Source: Hyphomicrobiales bacterium (lineage in GTDB: Bacteria; Pseudomonadota; Alphaproteobacteria; Rhizobiales; Rhizobiaceae). Taken from it: a stretch of DNA of 64,000 bases. The position numbers were made by a program, and so were the translations under genes. Positions 9,471-17,667 of this stretch are shown here, piece after piece. The notes under the pieces were generated by a model. That model saw only the letters and a list, made by a program, of their open reading frames with translations, did not search any database and had not been told where the DNA came from. The stretch is taken from the NCBI GenBank assembly GCA_900473685.1, contig UCNE01000020.1, positions 1 through 64,000 on the forward strand, in the 5' to 3' direction. Numbering within the stretch: the first letter of the stretch is position 1; each line of letters starts with the position of its first letter.

Positions 9471-9489
9471 TTGTATACTTTTTGTATGC
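9471..9489 (+). promoter_or_regulatory. Candidate GntR operator in the divergent ALDH / reductase promoter
   Basis: The 19-mer TTGTATACTTTTTGTATGC lies in the 138-nt gap between the divergent genes starting at 9401 (minus) and 9540 (plus). It nearly repeats the site at 7803-7821. The two half-sites TTGTATAC and TTGTATGC are direct repeats offset by 11 nt, about one helical turn. One regulator could thus control transport, KGSA dehydrogenase and the reductase together. Confidence 0.55.
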
Positions 9490-9539
9490 AGGATATCAAC
9501 TCATTTAGATGTTACTACGCCTAAAAAGGAGGGGCACAC

Positions 9540-10574
9540 ATGAGCGATACCCACACCCTGACGATTGCCGATCTGGAAGAGCGCGTAAAAGCCATCTTCA
9601 TCAAGGCCGGGCTGAGCGCGTTGCAAGCTGCGGCCATCACCCGCGTCATCGTTGCCGCCGAGCGGGACGCCTGCAAATCGCACGGCATCTACCGGATCGA
9701 AGGCGCGTTGCGCACCGTCAAGGCCGGCAAGGTCAATCCCACTGCCAAGCCCGAACTTCTACCACAGCAGCGGTCCGCCGTCGTCAAGGTTGATGCCAAG
9801 GGCGGCTTTGCCAATGCGGCGTTCGAACTGGGCCTCCCCGTGCTGGCCGAACGTGCCCGTTCCAGCGGCATTGCAGCCCTCGCCATCAATGACTGCACGC
9901 ATTTCTCAGCCCTTTGGCCGGAAGCCGAGGCGCTGACGGAGCTTGGACTGGCCGGTATCGTCATGTGCCCGAGCTACGCGACAGTTGCGCCAAGCGGCGG
10001 AACCAAGCCGTTGCTCGGCACCAACCCGCTCGCTTTCGGCTGGCCGCGCCCGGGCAAATCCCCTTATGTCTTCGACTTCGCGACATCGGTTGCGGCACGT
10101 GGCGAAATCGAACTGCACAGGCGAGCCGGGAAAGCGCTGCCGGAGGGCTGGGCGATCGATGCCGACGGCCAGCCGACCACGGATCCGGAAGCAGCTCTTG
10201 CCGGTGCAATGCTGCCGTTCGGTGAACACAAGGGCTCGGCCATCTCCACAATGATCGAGCTTCTGGCCGGCATCATGATCGGCGACCTGACCAGCCCGGA
10301 AGTGCTGGATGCGCTTGGTTCGACCGCCCTTGCGCCGGCGCATGGCGAGCTGATCATCGCGTTTTCTCCCGAAGGTTTTGGTGGGGATCGTCCAGGCAAT
10401 CCGTTTGCCCGGGCCGAGGTTCTGTTCGAGGCAATGGTCGGCCAGGGCGCCCGTCTGCCCTCGCAACGCCGTTACGCAGCGCGCGCGAAATCGCAGACCG
10501 GCGGCATCATCCTCACCGCTTCGGAGATGGAGCAGCTGGACCGGCTGCACGCGCTTGGACTGGACGCTGTCTAA
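9540..10574 (+). CDS. lhpD: Delta1-pyrroline-2-carboxylate reductase (malate/L-lactate dehydrogenase family)
   Basis: A 344-residue Ldh2-family NAD(P)H oxidoreductase. Family landmarks are AERDACKSHGIYRIEG near residue 45 (with the catalytic-region SHG), NDCTHFSALW, GTNPLAFGWPRPG and FGEHKGSAISTMIELL. Members in this context reduce delta1-pyrroline-2-carboxylate to L-proline, which would be the step after the aconitase-X enzyme (834) and the 3-hydroxyproline dehydratase (13526). The start is preceded by AAAAAGGAGGGGC, an excellent ribosome site. It is divergent from the KGSA dehydrogenase gene and ends at a strong hairpin. Delta1-piperideine-2-carboxylate reduction is a plausible side activity. 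Confidence 0.85.
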   Translation: MSDTHTLTIADLEERVKAIFIKAGLSALQAAAITRVIVAAERDACKSHGIYRIEGALRTVKAGKVNPTAKPELLPQQRSAVVKVDAKGGFANAAFELGLPVLAERARSSGIAALAINDCTHFSALWPEAEALTELGLAGIVMCPSYATVAPSGGTKPLLGTNPLAFGWPRPGKSPYVFDFATSVAARGEIELHRRAGKALPEGWAIDADGQPTTDPEAALAGAMLPFGEHKGSAISTMIELLAGIMIGDLTSPEVLDALGSTALAPAHGELIIAFSPEGFGGDRPGNPFARAEVLFEAMVGQGARLPSQRRYAARAKSQTGGIILTASEMEQLDRLHALGLDAV

Positions 10575-10623
10575 AAGCGTCCCGTCATCGGCCTGCGCAA
10601 TCGCCGCAGGCTCCACAAATGCA

Positions 10624-10651
10624 AAGGCCCTCTGATCACTCAGAGGGCCTT
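10624..10651. terminator. Bidirectional hairpin terminator between convergent genes
   Basis: A perfect 12-bp stem, AAGGCCCTCTGA / TCAGAGGGCCTT, with the 4-nt loop TCAC, lies between the convergent genes ending at 10574 and 10675. A's and T's flank the stem only briefly, so it may need help for full termination. Confidence 0.8.
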
Positions 10652-10674
10652 CGTCAATTCAGAGGGGCTTAAAC

Positions 10675-11634
10675 TCAGCCCTTGTACTTCTGGACGGCGC
10701 CGGGAAGCTTGCTCCATTCGGCATACCAGCCGTTGAACAGCTTGAACTGGGCCTCGACATAGCCGCGCTGGCTTTTGGTGAGCACGTCGGTCGCGTTGAA
10801 GTGCAGCGAGTATTCCGTGTCACCCTTCAGCACCATCATGTGCTTGAAGTAGAGGACGAGATCCGCACCTTCGTCGAACGAGGACAGGACGGCAAGCGCC
10901 TGTTCCAGCTCGAGAGCGCGCAGACGCGCATCGGCATCACCTTCGGCAGCAGCCTGCGACAGGTTGCAAAGGTGCAGGACTTCCTTCGGCAGAACGTTGC
11001 CGATACCGGTGATCGCACCAGTCGCACCGCAATTGACGAAGCCGTGGAAAACAGCGGTGTCGACGCCGATCATCAGCGAAACACCATCCTGGCTGGTGAT
11101 GTGCTCAGCCGCATAACGCATGTCGGCAGCACCACCGAATTCCTTGAAGCCGACAAGGTTTGGATGCTCAGCGCGCAGTGCGAAGAACAAGTCAGCACGG
11201 GTGGCAAAGCCATAGTAAGGGCTGTTGTAGATAACGGCCGGAAGGTCCGGAGCTGCAGCGAGGATGGCCTTGAAATGCGCCTTCTGTGCCACGACGGACG
11301 AGCCGCGCGACAAGACCCGCGGAATGACCATCAGGCCCTGTGCGCCAACGGCCTGGGCATGCGCCGCATGCTTGACAGCCAGCGCACTGTTGACGGCGCC
11401 GGTGCCAACGATGACCGGAATACCGGCCTTCACCAGGTGCTCGACGCCTTCCATGCGCTGCGCGTCTGTCAGTAGCGGCCAATCACCCATCGAACCGCAA
11501 TAGACAACGGCCGACATTCCCTGGGCAATCAACTCTTTTCCCTTGCGCACGAGGGCGTCGAAGTCCGGGGTACGGTCTTCTTTGCAAGGGGTCATCAGCG
11601 CGGGGATCACGCCAGAAAAGATTTTGGCCGTCAT
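10675..11634 (-). CDS. hypD: Delta1-pyrroline-4-hydroxy-2-carboxylate deaminase (DapA superfamily)
   Basis: A 319-residue TIM-barrel protein of the dihydrodipicolinate synthase / N-acetylneuraminate lyase family. The Schiff-base Lys164 is in VGFKEFGG and the partner Tyr136 in AVIYNSPYYG. In the hydroxyproline pathway this family converts delta1-pyrroline-4-hydroxy-2-carboxylate to alpha-ketoglutarate semialdehyde plus ammonia. The start at 11634 is preceded by AAAGGAG, whereas an upstream in-frame ATG (11715) would add 27 non-family residues. The gap before the upstream GntR gene carries a TTGTCGACAA palindrome. DapA homologues cover many aldol-type reactions, so the assignment leans on the cluster. 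Confidence 0.82.
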   Translation of the reverse strand: MTAKIFSGVIPALMTPCKEDRTPDFDALVRKGKELIAQGMSAVVYCGSMGDWPLLTDAQRMEGVEHLVKAGIPVIVGTGAVNSALAVKHAAHAQAVGAQGLMVIPRVLSRGSSVVAQKAHFKAILAAAPDLPAVIYNSPYYGFATRADLFFALRAEHPNLVGFKEFGGAADMRYAAEHITSQDGVSLMIGVDTAVFHGFVNCGATGAITGIGNVLPKEVLHLCNLSQAAAEGDADARLRALELEQALAVLSSFDEGADLVLYFKHMMVLKGDTEYSLHFNATDVLTKSQRGYVEAQFKLFNGWYAEWSKLPGAVQKYKG

Positions 11635-11734
11635 AACAAACTCCTTTTGACCTTGCCGGACGGGCAGAGAATGGCGCGCACCTTTGCGACCCCGATCCTG
11701 TGCCTCTGGAGCCATATTGCACGTTGTATATTAT

Positions 11735-11744
11735 TTGTCGACAA
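11735..11744. promoter_or_regulatory. Palindrome TTGTCGACAA, operator candidate for the deaminase gene
   Basis: A perfect 10-bp palindrome in the 122-nt gap between the GntR gene and the deaminase gene. A partial copy, TTGTCGATC, follows at 11749-11757, and a TGTCGACA core recurs at 12475-12482 in front of the GntR gene itself. This pattern suggests autoregulation plus control of the deaminase gene. Confidence 0.45.
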
Positions 11745-11756
11745 GAATTTTGTCGA

Positions 11757-12461
11757 TCAGAGTGCCACGTCGAGCCTGTCTTCCCGGGCAAACAATTTCT
11801 GTATCTGGTGAACGATCTGCTCAGCATGCAATTTCGCCAGACGGTCAGCTTCCTCGACGTCGCGATTGGCAATGACGGCGATCATGTCGTCATGTTCTTC
11901 AACAAAGCGCTGCGGCAACCGGTCGTCATAAGACTGATAGTACAGCCGCAGCATGCGCCGGCCCTCGTCCAGAAGCCGGTTGAACAGTCCCGAGAAATAC
12001 GCGTTGCGGCCCGCTTCAGCGATGGCGGAGTGGAAGGCGGCGTTGGTGGCGATCATCGCCAGCGCATCCTGCGCCTGCACGGCAGCGGCGAATTCGGCCT
12101 GATGCGCACGAATCACCTTCAGATCTTCCGGTCTGTGATATTGCGCCGCCAGCTTCGTGGTGACGCGGTACATCAAGACAAGCGCATCGAAGAAGGTGTG
12201 CATATTGAGAAAATCGATATTCGCAACCATCGTCGAACGGTTGGGGAGCGTATCGATCAAGCCCTCGCCGGCGAGCCGTACCAAAGCCTCGCGGATCGGG
12301 GTTCGCGACATCTTGAAGCGTTCGGCCAGCTGCACCTCGTCGATCGGGCTGCCGGGCGGCAGCACGAGGTCGAGAATCTCGTCGCGCAAGAGGTCGTAGA
12401 CCATCTTGACGCCGGAGCCGCGCTTGCGTTCGGGAATGGGGCTGGTGTCGATATCTGTCAT
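11757..12461 (-). CDS. GntR-family (FCD) regulator, likely of hydroxyproline catabolism
   Basis: A 234-residue regulator with an N-terminal winged helix (VYDLLRDEILDLVLPPG, then RFKMSRTPIREALVRLAGEG) and a C-terminal all-helical FCD ligand domain. The FCD metal-site histidines are visible in NAAFHSAIAEAG and AKLHAEQIVHQIQ. Start 12461 (MTDIDTS) is preceded by AGGA at suitable spacing; an in-frame ATG at 12551 adds 30 unlikely residues. It lies between the deaminase gene and a second GntR gene, all on the same strand. It may correspond in role to HypR of S. meliloti, but which of the two GntR proteins does so cannot be told from sequence alone. Confidence 0.85.
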   Translation of the reverse strand: MTDIDTSPIPERKRGSGVKMVYDLLRDEILDLVLPPGSPIDEVQLAERFKMSRTPIREALVRLAGEGLIDTLPNRSTMVANIDFLNMHTFFDALVLMYRVTTKLAAQYHRPEDLKVIRAHQAEFAAAVQAQDALAMIATNAAFHSAIAEAGRNAYFSGLFNRLLDEGRRMLRLYYQSYDDRLPQRFVEEHDDMIAVIANRDVEEADRLAKLHAEQIVHQIQKLFAREDRLDVAL

Positions 12462-12474
12462 GTCATCAATCCTG

Positions 12475-12482
12475 TGTCGACA
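12475..12482. promoter_or_regulatory. TGTCGACA palindrome just upstream of the GntR gene
   Basis: This 8-bp palindrome lies 14-21 nt before the start codon at 12461 and shares its core with the larger palindrome at 11735. Its position would let the GntR protein block its own expression. Confidence 0.35.
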
Positions 12483-12638
12483 AAAGGAATACTTTTCCCT
12501 GTCAGCAGGATCAACCGTTTCCGCAAGCATGATCGGCGAAGGCGGCAACAAACTTGGTGATGATGCGTTTTTCGGACTTCAACCAGTCCTTGCGAGCACC
12601 CGTCCAGCTTGGCTTCCCGCCTCAGGCACCGCCCGCCG

Positions 12639-13304
12639 TCAGGCCCGCTGATCTTTCAGAAAGGCAACAAGGGACCGCCCAGCATCGAGAACGTGATCCC
12701 GCGTCAACCGGGAGGCAAGGCCGGCATCGCCGTTCAGGCAGGCTTCGAGAATTACTTTATGCTCGCGGTCGGCCCGCATTACGCCATTCGTCAGCGTCAG
12801 TTGCGCCCGCAGATAACGATCGATCCTGTCGAGGGACGTGCGAACGATCTGCAGGTAGTAAGGTCGTCCGGATGCTGCATAAAGACTGTAGTGGAAACTC
12901 CGGTTGATCTCGCCCCAGCGCGCGGGCTCGGTTTCCAGCCCAAATTCCTCGCAGTATTTTCGCGCAGCAGCCAGCGCGTCCTGATCAAGATTTGGCACGG
13001 CAAGCCGCATGACCTCGGCCTCGACAAAGGCGCGGAATTGGAAGATTTCGTCGATCTCTTCAATCGAAAGCCCGGCGACCACGGCACCCTTGTAGCGCTC
13101 GGTTGTGATCAGCCCATGCTGCTCCAGCCGCGACAGGGCCTCACGTACCGGTATCCGGCTGGTGTTGAACATCTGGGCAATCTGATCCTGCCTGAGGTTT
13201 TCGCCTTCGGCGAGGTCACCCTCGATAATCGCCTTGCGCAGCGCATCATAGACGATATCGGCGGCGGATGCGGCCTGCCTGACATCGACGGCAGCAAGTT
13301 TCAT
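12639..13304 (-). CDS. GntR-family (FCD) transcriptional regulator
   Basis: A 221-residue regulator. The winged-helix region is VYDALRKAIIEGDLAEGENL followed by MFNTSRIPVREALSRLEQHG, and the FCD domain includes FHYSLYAASGRPYY and DREHKVILEACL, which hold probable metal-binding residues. It is divergent from the proline-racemase-family gene at 13526, and the 221-nt shared region has the palindrome ATTGGATCCAAT. The simplest reading is that it controls that gene in response to a 3-hydroxyproline-related effector; this is inference from arrangement. Confidence 0.85.
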   Translation of the reverse strand: MKLAAVDVRQAASAADIVYDALRKAIIEGDLAEGENLRQDQIAQMFNTSRIPVREALSRLEQHGLITTERYKGAVVAGLSIEEIDEIFQFRAFVEAEVMRLAVPNLDQDALAAARKYCEEFGLETEPARWGEINRSFHYSLYAASGRPYYLQIVRTSLDRIDRYLRAQLTLTNGVMRADREHKVILEACLNGDAGLASRLTRDHVLDAGRSLVAFLKDQRA

Positions 13305-13423
13305 GGATTCAAATCCCGTTGTTCAAGCGCGGCGCGCGGTCAGTACCCATTGGGTCATAAGTGCAATTCGGTATTCAGGCAACGGAGCGGATATTATCAG
13401 TCGGCCCAAATTTTATATTGTAT

Positions 13424-13435
13424 ATTGGATCCAAT
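13424..13435. promoter_or_regulatory. ATTGGATCCAAT palindrome in the divergent regulator / dehydratase promoter
   Basis: A perfect 12-bp palindrome embedded in TTATATTGTATATTGG..., 91 nt before the plus-strand gene and 120 nt before the minus-strand GntR gene. Size and AT-flanks fit a GntR operator. It differs from the TTGTATAC and TTGTCGACAA sites elsewhere in the cluster, suggesting a separate regulator. Confidence 0.45.
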
Positions 13436-13525
13436 TTTTCTAACAGTGGGACACAGGCTCTGCCGCCCGCTACAATTTTCCTGGGCAGATGGCGGCCGGA
13501 TCGAGATTTTCTCAGGGAGAGCACT

Positions 13526-14557
13526 ATGCGCAGCAGCAAGGTAATCCACATCGTATCCTGCCATGCCGAGGGCGAGGTTGGCGACGTCATCGTCGGCGGT
13601 GTCGCGCCGCCACCCGGCAATACCCTGTGGGAACAGCGGAAATTCATTGCCGAGGATCAGACGCTGCGCAATTTCGTGCTCAACGAACCGCGCGGCGGTG
13701 TGTTCCGGCACATCAATCTCTTGGTACCGCCGAAGGACCCGCGGGCGACGATGGGCTTCATCATCATGGAACCGGAGGATACGCCGCCAATGTCCGGTTC
13801 CAACTCCATCTGCGTCTCGACCGTCCTGCTCGATACCGGCATCGTGCCGATGCAGGAGCCGGAAACCAGAATGGTACTGGAGGCGCCGGGCGGCTTGGTC
13901 AACGTGGTTGCCGCCTGCCGCAACGGCAAGGCTGAGCGCATCACCGTCACCAACGTGCCTTCCTTTGCCTCCCGGCTCGATGCCAAGCTTGAAGTGGAAG
14001 GTCTTGGCACGCTGAGCGTCGATACCGCCTATGGCGGCGACAGTTTTGTCATTACTGGCGCGCGCGCGCTCGGCTTTTCGGTCACGCCCGATGAGGCCCG
14101 TGAACTGGCCGAGACTGGTATCAAGATCACCCGCGCCGCCAACGAGCAGCTCGGGTTTTCCCATCCCGAAAACCCGGAATGGAACCATATCTCCTTCTGC
14201 CAGCTAACCTTGCCGGTTGAAGAGCGCGACGGCATGCTGCACGGGCGCAACACCGTTGTGATCCAGCCGGCCAAGCTCGATCGTTCACCCACAGGCACCG
14301 GTTGCTCGGCGCGGCTGGCGGTGCTCTACGCCCGTGGCCAGATCAAGCTAGGACAGAAGTTCCGTGGCGAATCGATCATCGGCTCACATTTCGACTGCCA
14401 GATTGTCGGCGAAACGACGGTCGGCGGCCAAAAGGCCATCGTGCCGGAAATTTCCGGCCGCGCCTGGGTGACCGGCACCCATCAGGTCATGCTCGACCCA
14501 GCCGATCCGTGGCCTTCCGGCTACCGCCTGGCAGACACCTGGCCACGCAAGCAGTAG
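13526..14557 (+). CDS. Proline-racemase-family enzyme, probable trans-3-hydroxy-L-proline dehydratase
   Basis: A 343-residue member of the proline racemase superfamily. The start at 13526 ([16 protein letters not shown]) follows CAGGGAGAGC; upstream in-frame codons are non-family. The two catalytic positions are unusual: Ser90 in [11 protein letters not shown] replaces the first Cys, and Thr256 in [12 protein letters not shown] replaces the second. Thr at the second position is a known mark of trans-3-hydroxyproline dehydratases, which make delta1-pyrroline-2-carboxylate, and the matching reductase lies at 9540. With no cysteine at either site, two-base racemisation is not expected. It is paired with a divergent GntR regulator. 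Alternative: another dehydratase or a non-proline substrate. Confidence 0.78.
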   Translation: MRSSKVIHIVSCHAEGEVGDVIVGGVAPPPGNTLWEQRKFIAEDQTLRNFVLNEPRGGVFRHINLLVPPKDPRATMGFIIMEPEDTPPMSGSNSICVSTVLLDTGIVPMQEPETRMVLEAPGGLVNVVAACRNGKAERITVTNVPSFASRLDAKLEVEGLGTLSVDTAYGGDSFVITGARALGFSVTPDEARELAETGIKITRAANEQLGFSHPENPEWNHISFCQLTLPVEERDGMLHGRNTVVIQPAKLDRSPTGTGCSARLAVLYARGQIKLGQKFRGESIIGSHFDCQIVGETTVGGQKAIVPEISGRAWVTGTHQVMLDPADPWPSGYRLADTWPRKQ

Positions 14558-14605
14558 GGCTGCGACCGGCTCTCCTGCGTCCCGGCCGATGAGGCGAGCT
14601 CTTCG

Positions 14606-15817
14606 CTAACCCCGTGTGCGCAGTGCCGCAGTCAGCGGCAACCTTGTGGCGGCAATCGCCGGCAGTGCGCCGCCGAGGATACCGATGGCGAGGCCGAGCA
14701 GGCCCGATGTCAGCAAGACGTCCGGTGTGACGGCAAGTTGGAAGGCCATGCGGGCATTGTTGGCGCCAATGGTGCTTGCCTGCCAGCCATTGAAGATCAG
14801 CCACGAGGCGATGAGGCCAACGGCGACGCCTGCGGCCGCTAGCACAATGGCTTCGATCCATGTGCCGAGAAAGGCCGAGAGGCGGCTGAAGCCGAGTGCG
14901 CGGACGGTGGCGATTTCGACTGTGCGGTCGGAGACGGAACTCATCATCGTGTTGAGCGCTCCTGCCGCAGCACCCACGGCCATCAGCAGCGCCAATGGCC
15001 AGCCGAACAGGCGGATGAGGCTGGCGGTGCGTCCCGACTGTGCGGCATAGAGGTCGGCCTCGGAGACAGCGGCGAGCGGCGCCTGCCTGATCGTGGCGAG
15101 TGCATCTCGCAACAGCGTCAGCGAGGCTGGCCCGGCGAGGCGGAGTTTCAGGCTCTGCACCTGGCCTTGCCGGTCGAAGGCAGAGCGCACGGCATCGAGG
15201 TCGGCCCAAAGCTCGGATTCGAATGCGCTGCCATGGGCCGAAAAATGACCGGCGACTGTCCAGTCGACCGCACCAAGCCGGACCACGTCGCCCAGGCCGA
15301 GCCCGAATTCATCGGCGAGACGGTCTCCGACGACGATCTCGCGAGCGCCAGGCGAAAAGATGCGGCCCGCTGAAACCGCAACGCCCTCGCGGATTGACGG
15401 ACCGGCGAGATCCATGCCGCGGAGTGCCAGCGTGCGGGATGCACCATCAGTCACCTGCCTCATATCGACAGGCACGACGATTTCGCGGGACGAGAGGAGC
15501 TTGCCACCGGTATCGCGGATGACGCCAAGATCGCCCGTCATCGCGTCGAGCGTGCGAATGACGGCTGCGGGGATATCCGAACCCACCTCCTGGTTGGTGC
15601 CGCCGCCAAGCACGACGGCAACGGAGGGTGAGCCGGCGCTCGCCAACGCCGTCTCAAACCCTTTGGCCATGGACAGGAAGCCTGCGAGCACGCAGACGAC
15701 CAGGGCGACCGAAAGTGCCATCGAGGCGGAAATTGCGCGGCGGCGCGGCAGACTGGACAGATTGGTCCGGATCATCACGAGCGCTTGTCTGCTGTGGGTG
15801 GACAGGAATACCGGCAT
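14606..15817 (-). CDS. ABC transporter permease, FtsX/MacB type (second of pair)
   Basis: A 403-residue membrane protein with one N-terminal helix (about residues 30-52), a large periplasmic domain and three C-terminal helices (from about residue 275). This is the MacB/FtsX layout. The FtsX-domain signature is SSVSDRTVEIATVRALGFSR. Such proteins act as mechanotransducing exporters or lipoprotein-type extractors rather than importers. It is the last gene of a four-gene operon (adaptor, ATPase, two permeases), 6 nt after the other permease. The substrate is not predictable. Confidence 0.85.
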   Translation of the reverse strand: MPVFLSTHSRQALVMIRTNLSSLPRRRAISASMALSVALVVCVLAGFLSMAKGFETALASAGSPSVAVVLGGGTNQEVGSDIPAAVIRTLDAMTGDLGVIRDTGGKLLSSREIVVPVDMRQVTDGASRTLALRGMDLAGPSIREGVAVSAGRIFSPGAREIVVGDRLADEFGLGLGDVVRLGAVDWTVAGHFSAHGSAFESELWADLDAVRSAFDRQGQVQSLKLRLAGPASLTLLRDALATIRQAPLAAVSEADLYAAQSGRTASLIRLFGWPLALLMAVGAAAGALNTMMSSVSDRTVEIATVRALGFSRLSAFLGTWIEAIVLAAAGVAVGLIASWLIFNGWQASTIGANNARMAFQLAVTPDVLLTSGLLGLAIGILGGALPAIAATRLPLTAALRTRG

Positions 15818-15823
15818 GGGAAA

Positions 15824-16966
15824 TTACCTCGTTCTGAAGGCTGTGATGATGGGAATCCGCATCGCGTTGAAGGCCGGCAGCACGCCGGTCGCAAGGCCAA
15901 GGGCCGCGATGATCGCCAGTGCCTTGACGAGAACCGGCGTGAAAAAGACCAGCCCGAGGGCAGGCCCCGCAAGCGTCGCCGCGAGCTTCGCCAAGGCAAG
16001 GCCGATGCCGCCGCCCACCACAAAGACGAAGAGGGTTTCACCCAGAAAAAGCGCCACGATGTCGAGGCGCGAGAAGCCGAGCGTCTTCAGCACACCGATC
16101 TCGAACGTGCGTTCGCGCACGGCAAAGACCATGGTGTTGACGACGATCATCAGCAACGTGACGAAGGCTGCGCCGACGACGAGGTTCACGATCAGGCCGA
16201 TATCGGCATATTGGCGGAGAAAGGCTTCGAGGAACTGCCTTTCCGATTGGGTGCGCGTTGGCGTCGCCGAGTTGGAGAAGAGCGTGTCGATCCTAGCGGC
16301 AAGTTCCCCCGGCGAAACGCCTGCGCGGGGCCGCACGACAAAGGCATCGACGGTGTCCTTGCCACGGACGCGGGCAGCATTCACGTAGTCGTAGCGGGCG
16401 ACCATGAAATAAGTGTCGGTAGCGGCGTTTTCGCCCTCGAAGATACCAGCAACCTCGAAGCGCCAGTCACGGCTACCGTCCTGCCTGGGCGTGTCGAAGG
16501 CGGTAATCGTCACGCGCTGCCCGGTGATCCAGCCTTGCGCCTCGGCCAGGGCGCGGCCGACCAGTACCTTGTCGCGGGCTTGTCCGATCGCATCGATCAA
16601 GGCGGATGTCAGCCCGAGCTCCTTGCCATTGACGGCCATCAGCAGGCCGGGATCGGCGGCGCTGATGGCGACGACGTTCTTCTCGACATCGACGAACCCG
16701 CGCAATCGCGCGACATAGCCGGCCGCCGCGACATCCGGATCGGCTGTGATGCGTGACATCGCGGCTATCGGCAGTGGCTGCGTGCGGCCGCTCGCGCTGG
16801 TGACGCCGAGAAGGTCGTCGCTCGCACCAGCTGCCCCTTGCGTCCCATTGAGGAAGCTCGCGGTCAGCCCGTAGATCAGGAAGGCGACCGCGATCGAGAT
16901 CATCAACAGCACGGTGCGCAGCGGCTTTCGCCAGGCATTCTTTCGGGCAAGATCGAAAAAAGTCAT
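15824..16966 (-). CDS. ABC transporter permease, FtsX/MacB type (first of pair)
   Basis: A 380-residue protein with the same topology as its neighbour: a helix at about 18-38, a MacB periplasmic core domain, and three C-terminal helices with VFAVRERTFEIGVLKTLGFS as the FtsX signature. Two different half-size permeases plus a separate ATPase resemble the LolCDE or YknXYZ arrangement rather than single-chain MacB. The start codon overlaps the ATPase stop by 1 nt. With an HlyD-like adaptor present, an envelope-spanning export or extraction role is likely. Confidence 0.85.
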   Translation of the reverse strand: MTFFDLARKNAWRKPLRTVLLMISIAVAFLIYGLTASFLNGTQGAAGASDDLLGVTSASGRTQPLPIAAMSRITADPDVAAAGYVARLRGFVDVEKNVVAISAADPGLLMAVNGKELGLTSALIDAIGQARDKVLVGRALAEAQGWITGQRVTITAFDTPRQDGSRDWRFEVAGIFEGENAATDTYFMVARYDYVNAARVRGKDTVDAFVVRPRAGVSPGELAARIDTLFSNSATPTRTQSERQFLEAFLRQYADIGLIVNLVVGAAFVTLLMIVVNTMVFAVRERTFEIGVLKTLGFSRLDIVALFLGETLFVFVVGGGIGLALAKLAATLAGPALGLVFFTPVLVKALAIIAALGLATGVLPAFNAMRIPIITAFRTR

Positions 16967-17667
16967 CAGGCAGCCCTCTTTTCCTCAATGAAGTCACCCT
17001 TGTCGAGATGCAGCGTACGCCGGGCATAAAGCGCTGCCTGCGGATCGTGTGTCACCATGATGATGGTCTTTTCCAGTTGGCGATTGAGGAAACGCAGCAT
17101 CTCCAGAACCTCGTCGGCGGACTTGCGGTCGAGGTCGCCGGTCGGCTCGTCGCACAGGAGCAATCCCGGATCGGAGACAATAGCGCGAGCTATGCCGACG
17201 CGTTGCTGCTGACCGCCGGACATCAGGGCGGGATATTGTTTTTCGCGTCCACTGAGGCCGACGAGATCGAGAACCCTTTCGACACGTAAGCGCCGTTCTT
17301 TTCGCGTAAGCGGTTTCAGTAGGAGCGGCAGCTCGACATTCTCGGCGGCGGTCAGCATGGGCAGCAGATTGTAGAACTGGAAGACGATGCCCATGTTGTG
17401 CGCCCGCCACCCGGCGCGAGCAGCTTCGCCCATCTGATCGAGATGGCTGGTGCCGATGCGCAGCGTTCCGCCATCCGGCCGGTCGATGCCGGCCAGCATG
17501 TTGAGCAGGGTCGATTTGCCCGACCCGGACGGCCCCATGACGGCGACGAAATCGCCTCGCGGGATGGTCAGATCGAGCCCGGTGAAGATCGGGATCATCT
17601 CACCGCCGATGCGGTATGCCTTTCTGATGCCGCCGAGCGCGATATAGGGTTCATTATCCTGGGTCAT
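16966..17667 (-). CDS. ABC transporter ATP-binding protein, MacB/LolD class
   Basis: A 233-residue ATPase. Walker A is GPSGSGKST (about residue 46), signature [16 protein letters not shown], Walker [16 protein letters not shown], and switch His in MVTHDP. The phrase DEPTGDLD is typical of the MacB/LolD/FtsE class that works with FtsX-type permeases, two of which follow. The start overlaps the adaptor gene by 4 nt (ATGA). Confidence 0.9.
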   Translation of the reverse strand: MTQDNEPYIALGGIRKAYRIGGEMIPIFTGLDLTIPRGDFVAVMGPSGSGKSTLLNMLAGIDRPDGGTLRIGTSHLDQMGEAARAGWRAHNMGIVFQFYNLLPMLTAAENVELPLLLKPLTRKERRLRVERVLDLVGLSGREKQYPALMSGGQQQRVGIARAIVSDPGLLLCDEPTGDLDRKSADEVLEMLRFLNRQLEKTIIMVTHDPQAALYARRTLHLDKGDFIEEKRAA

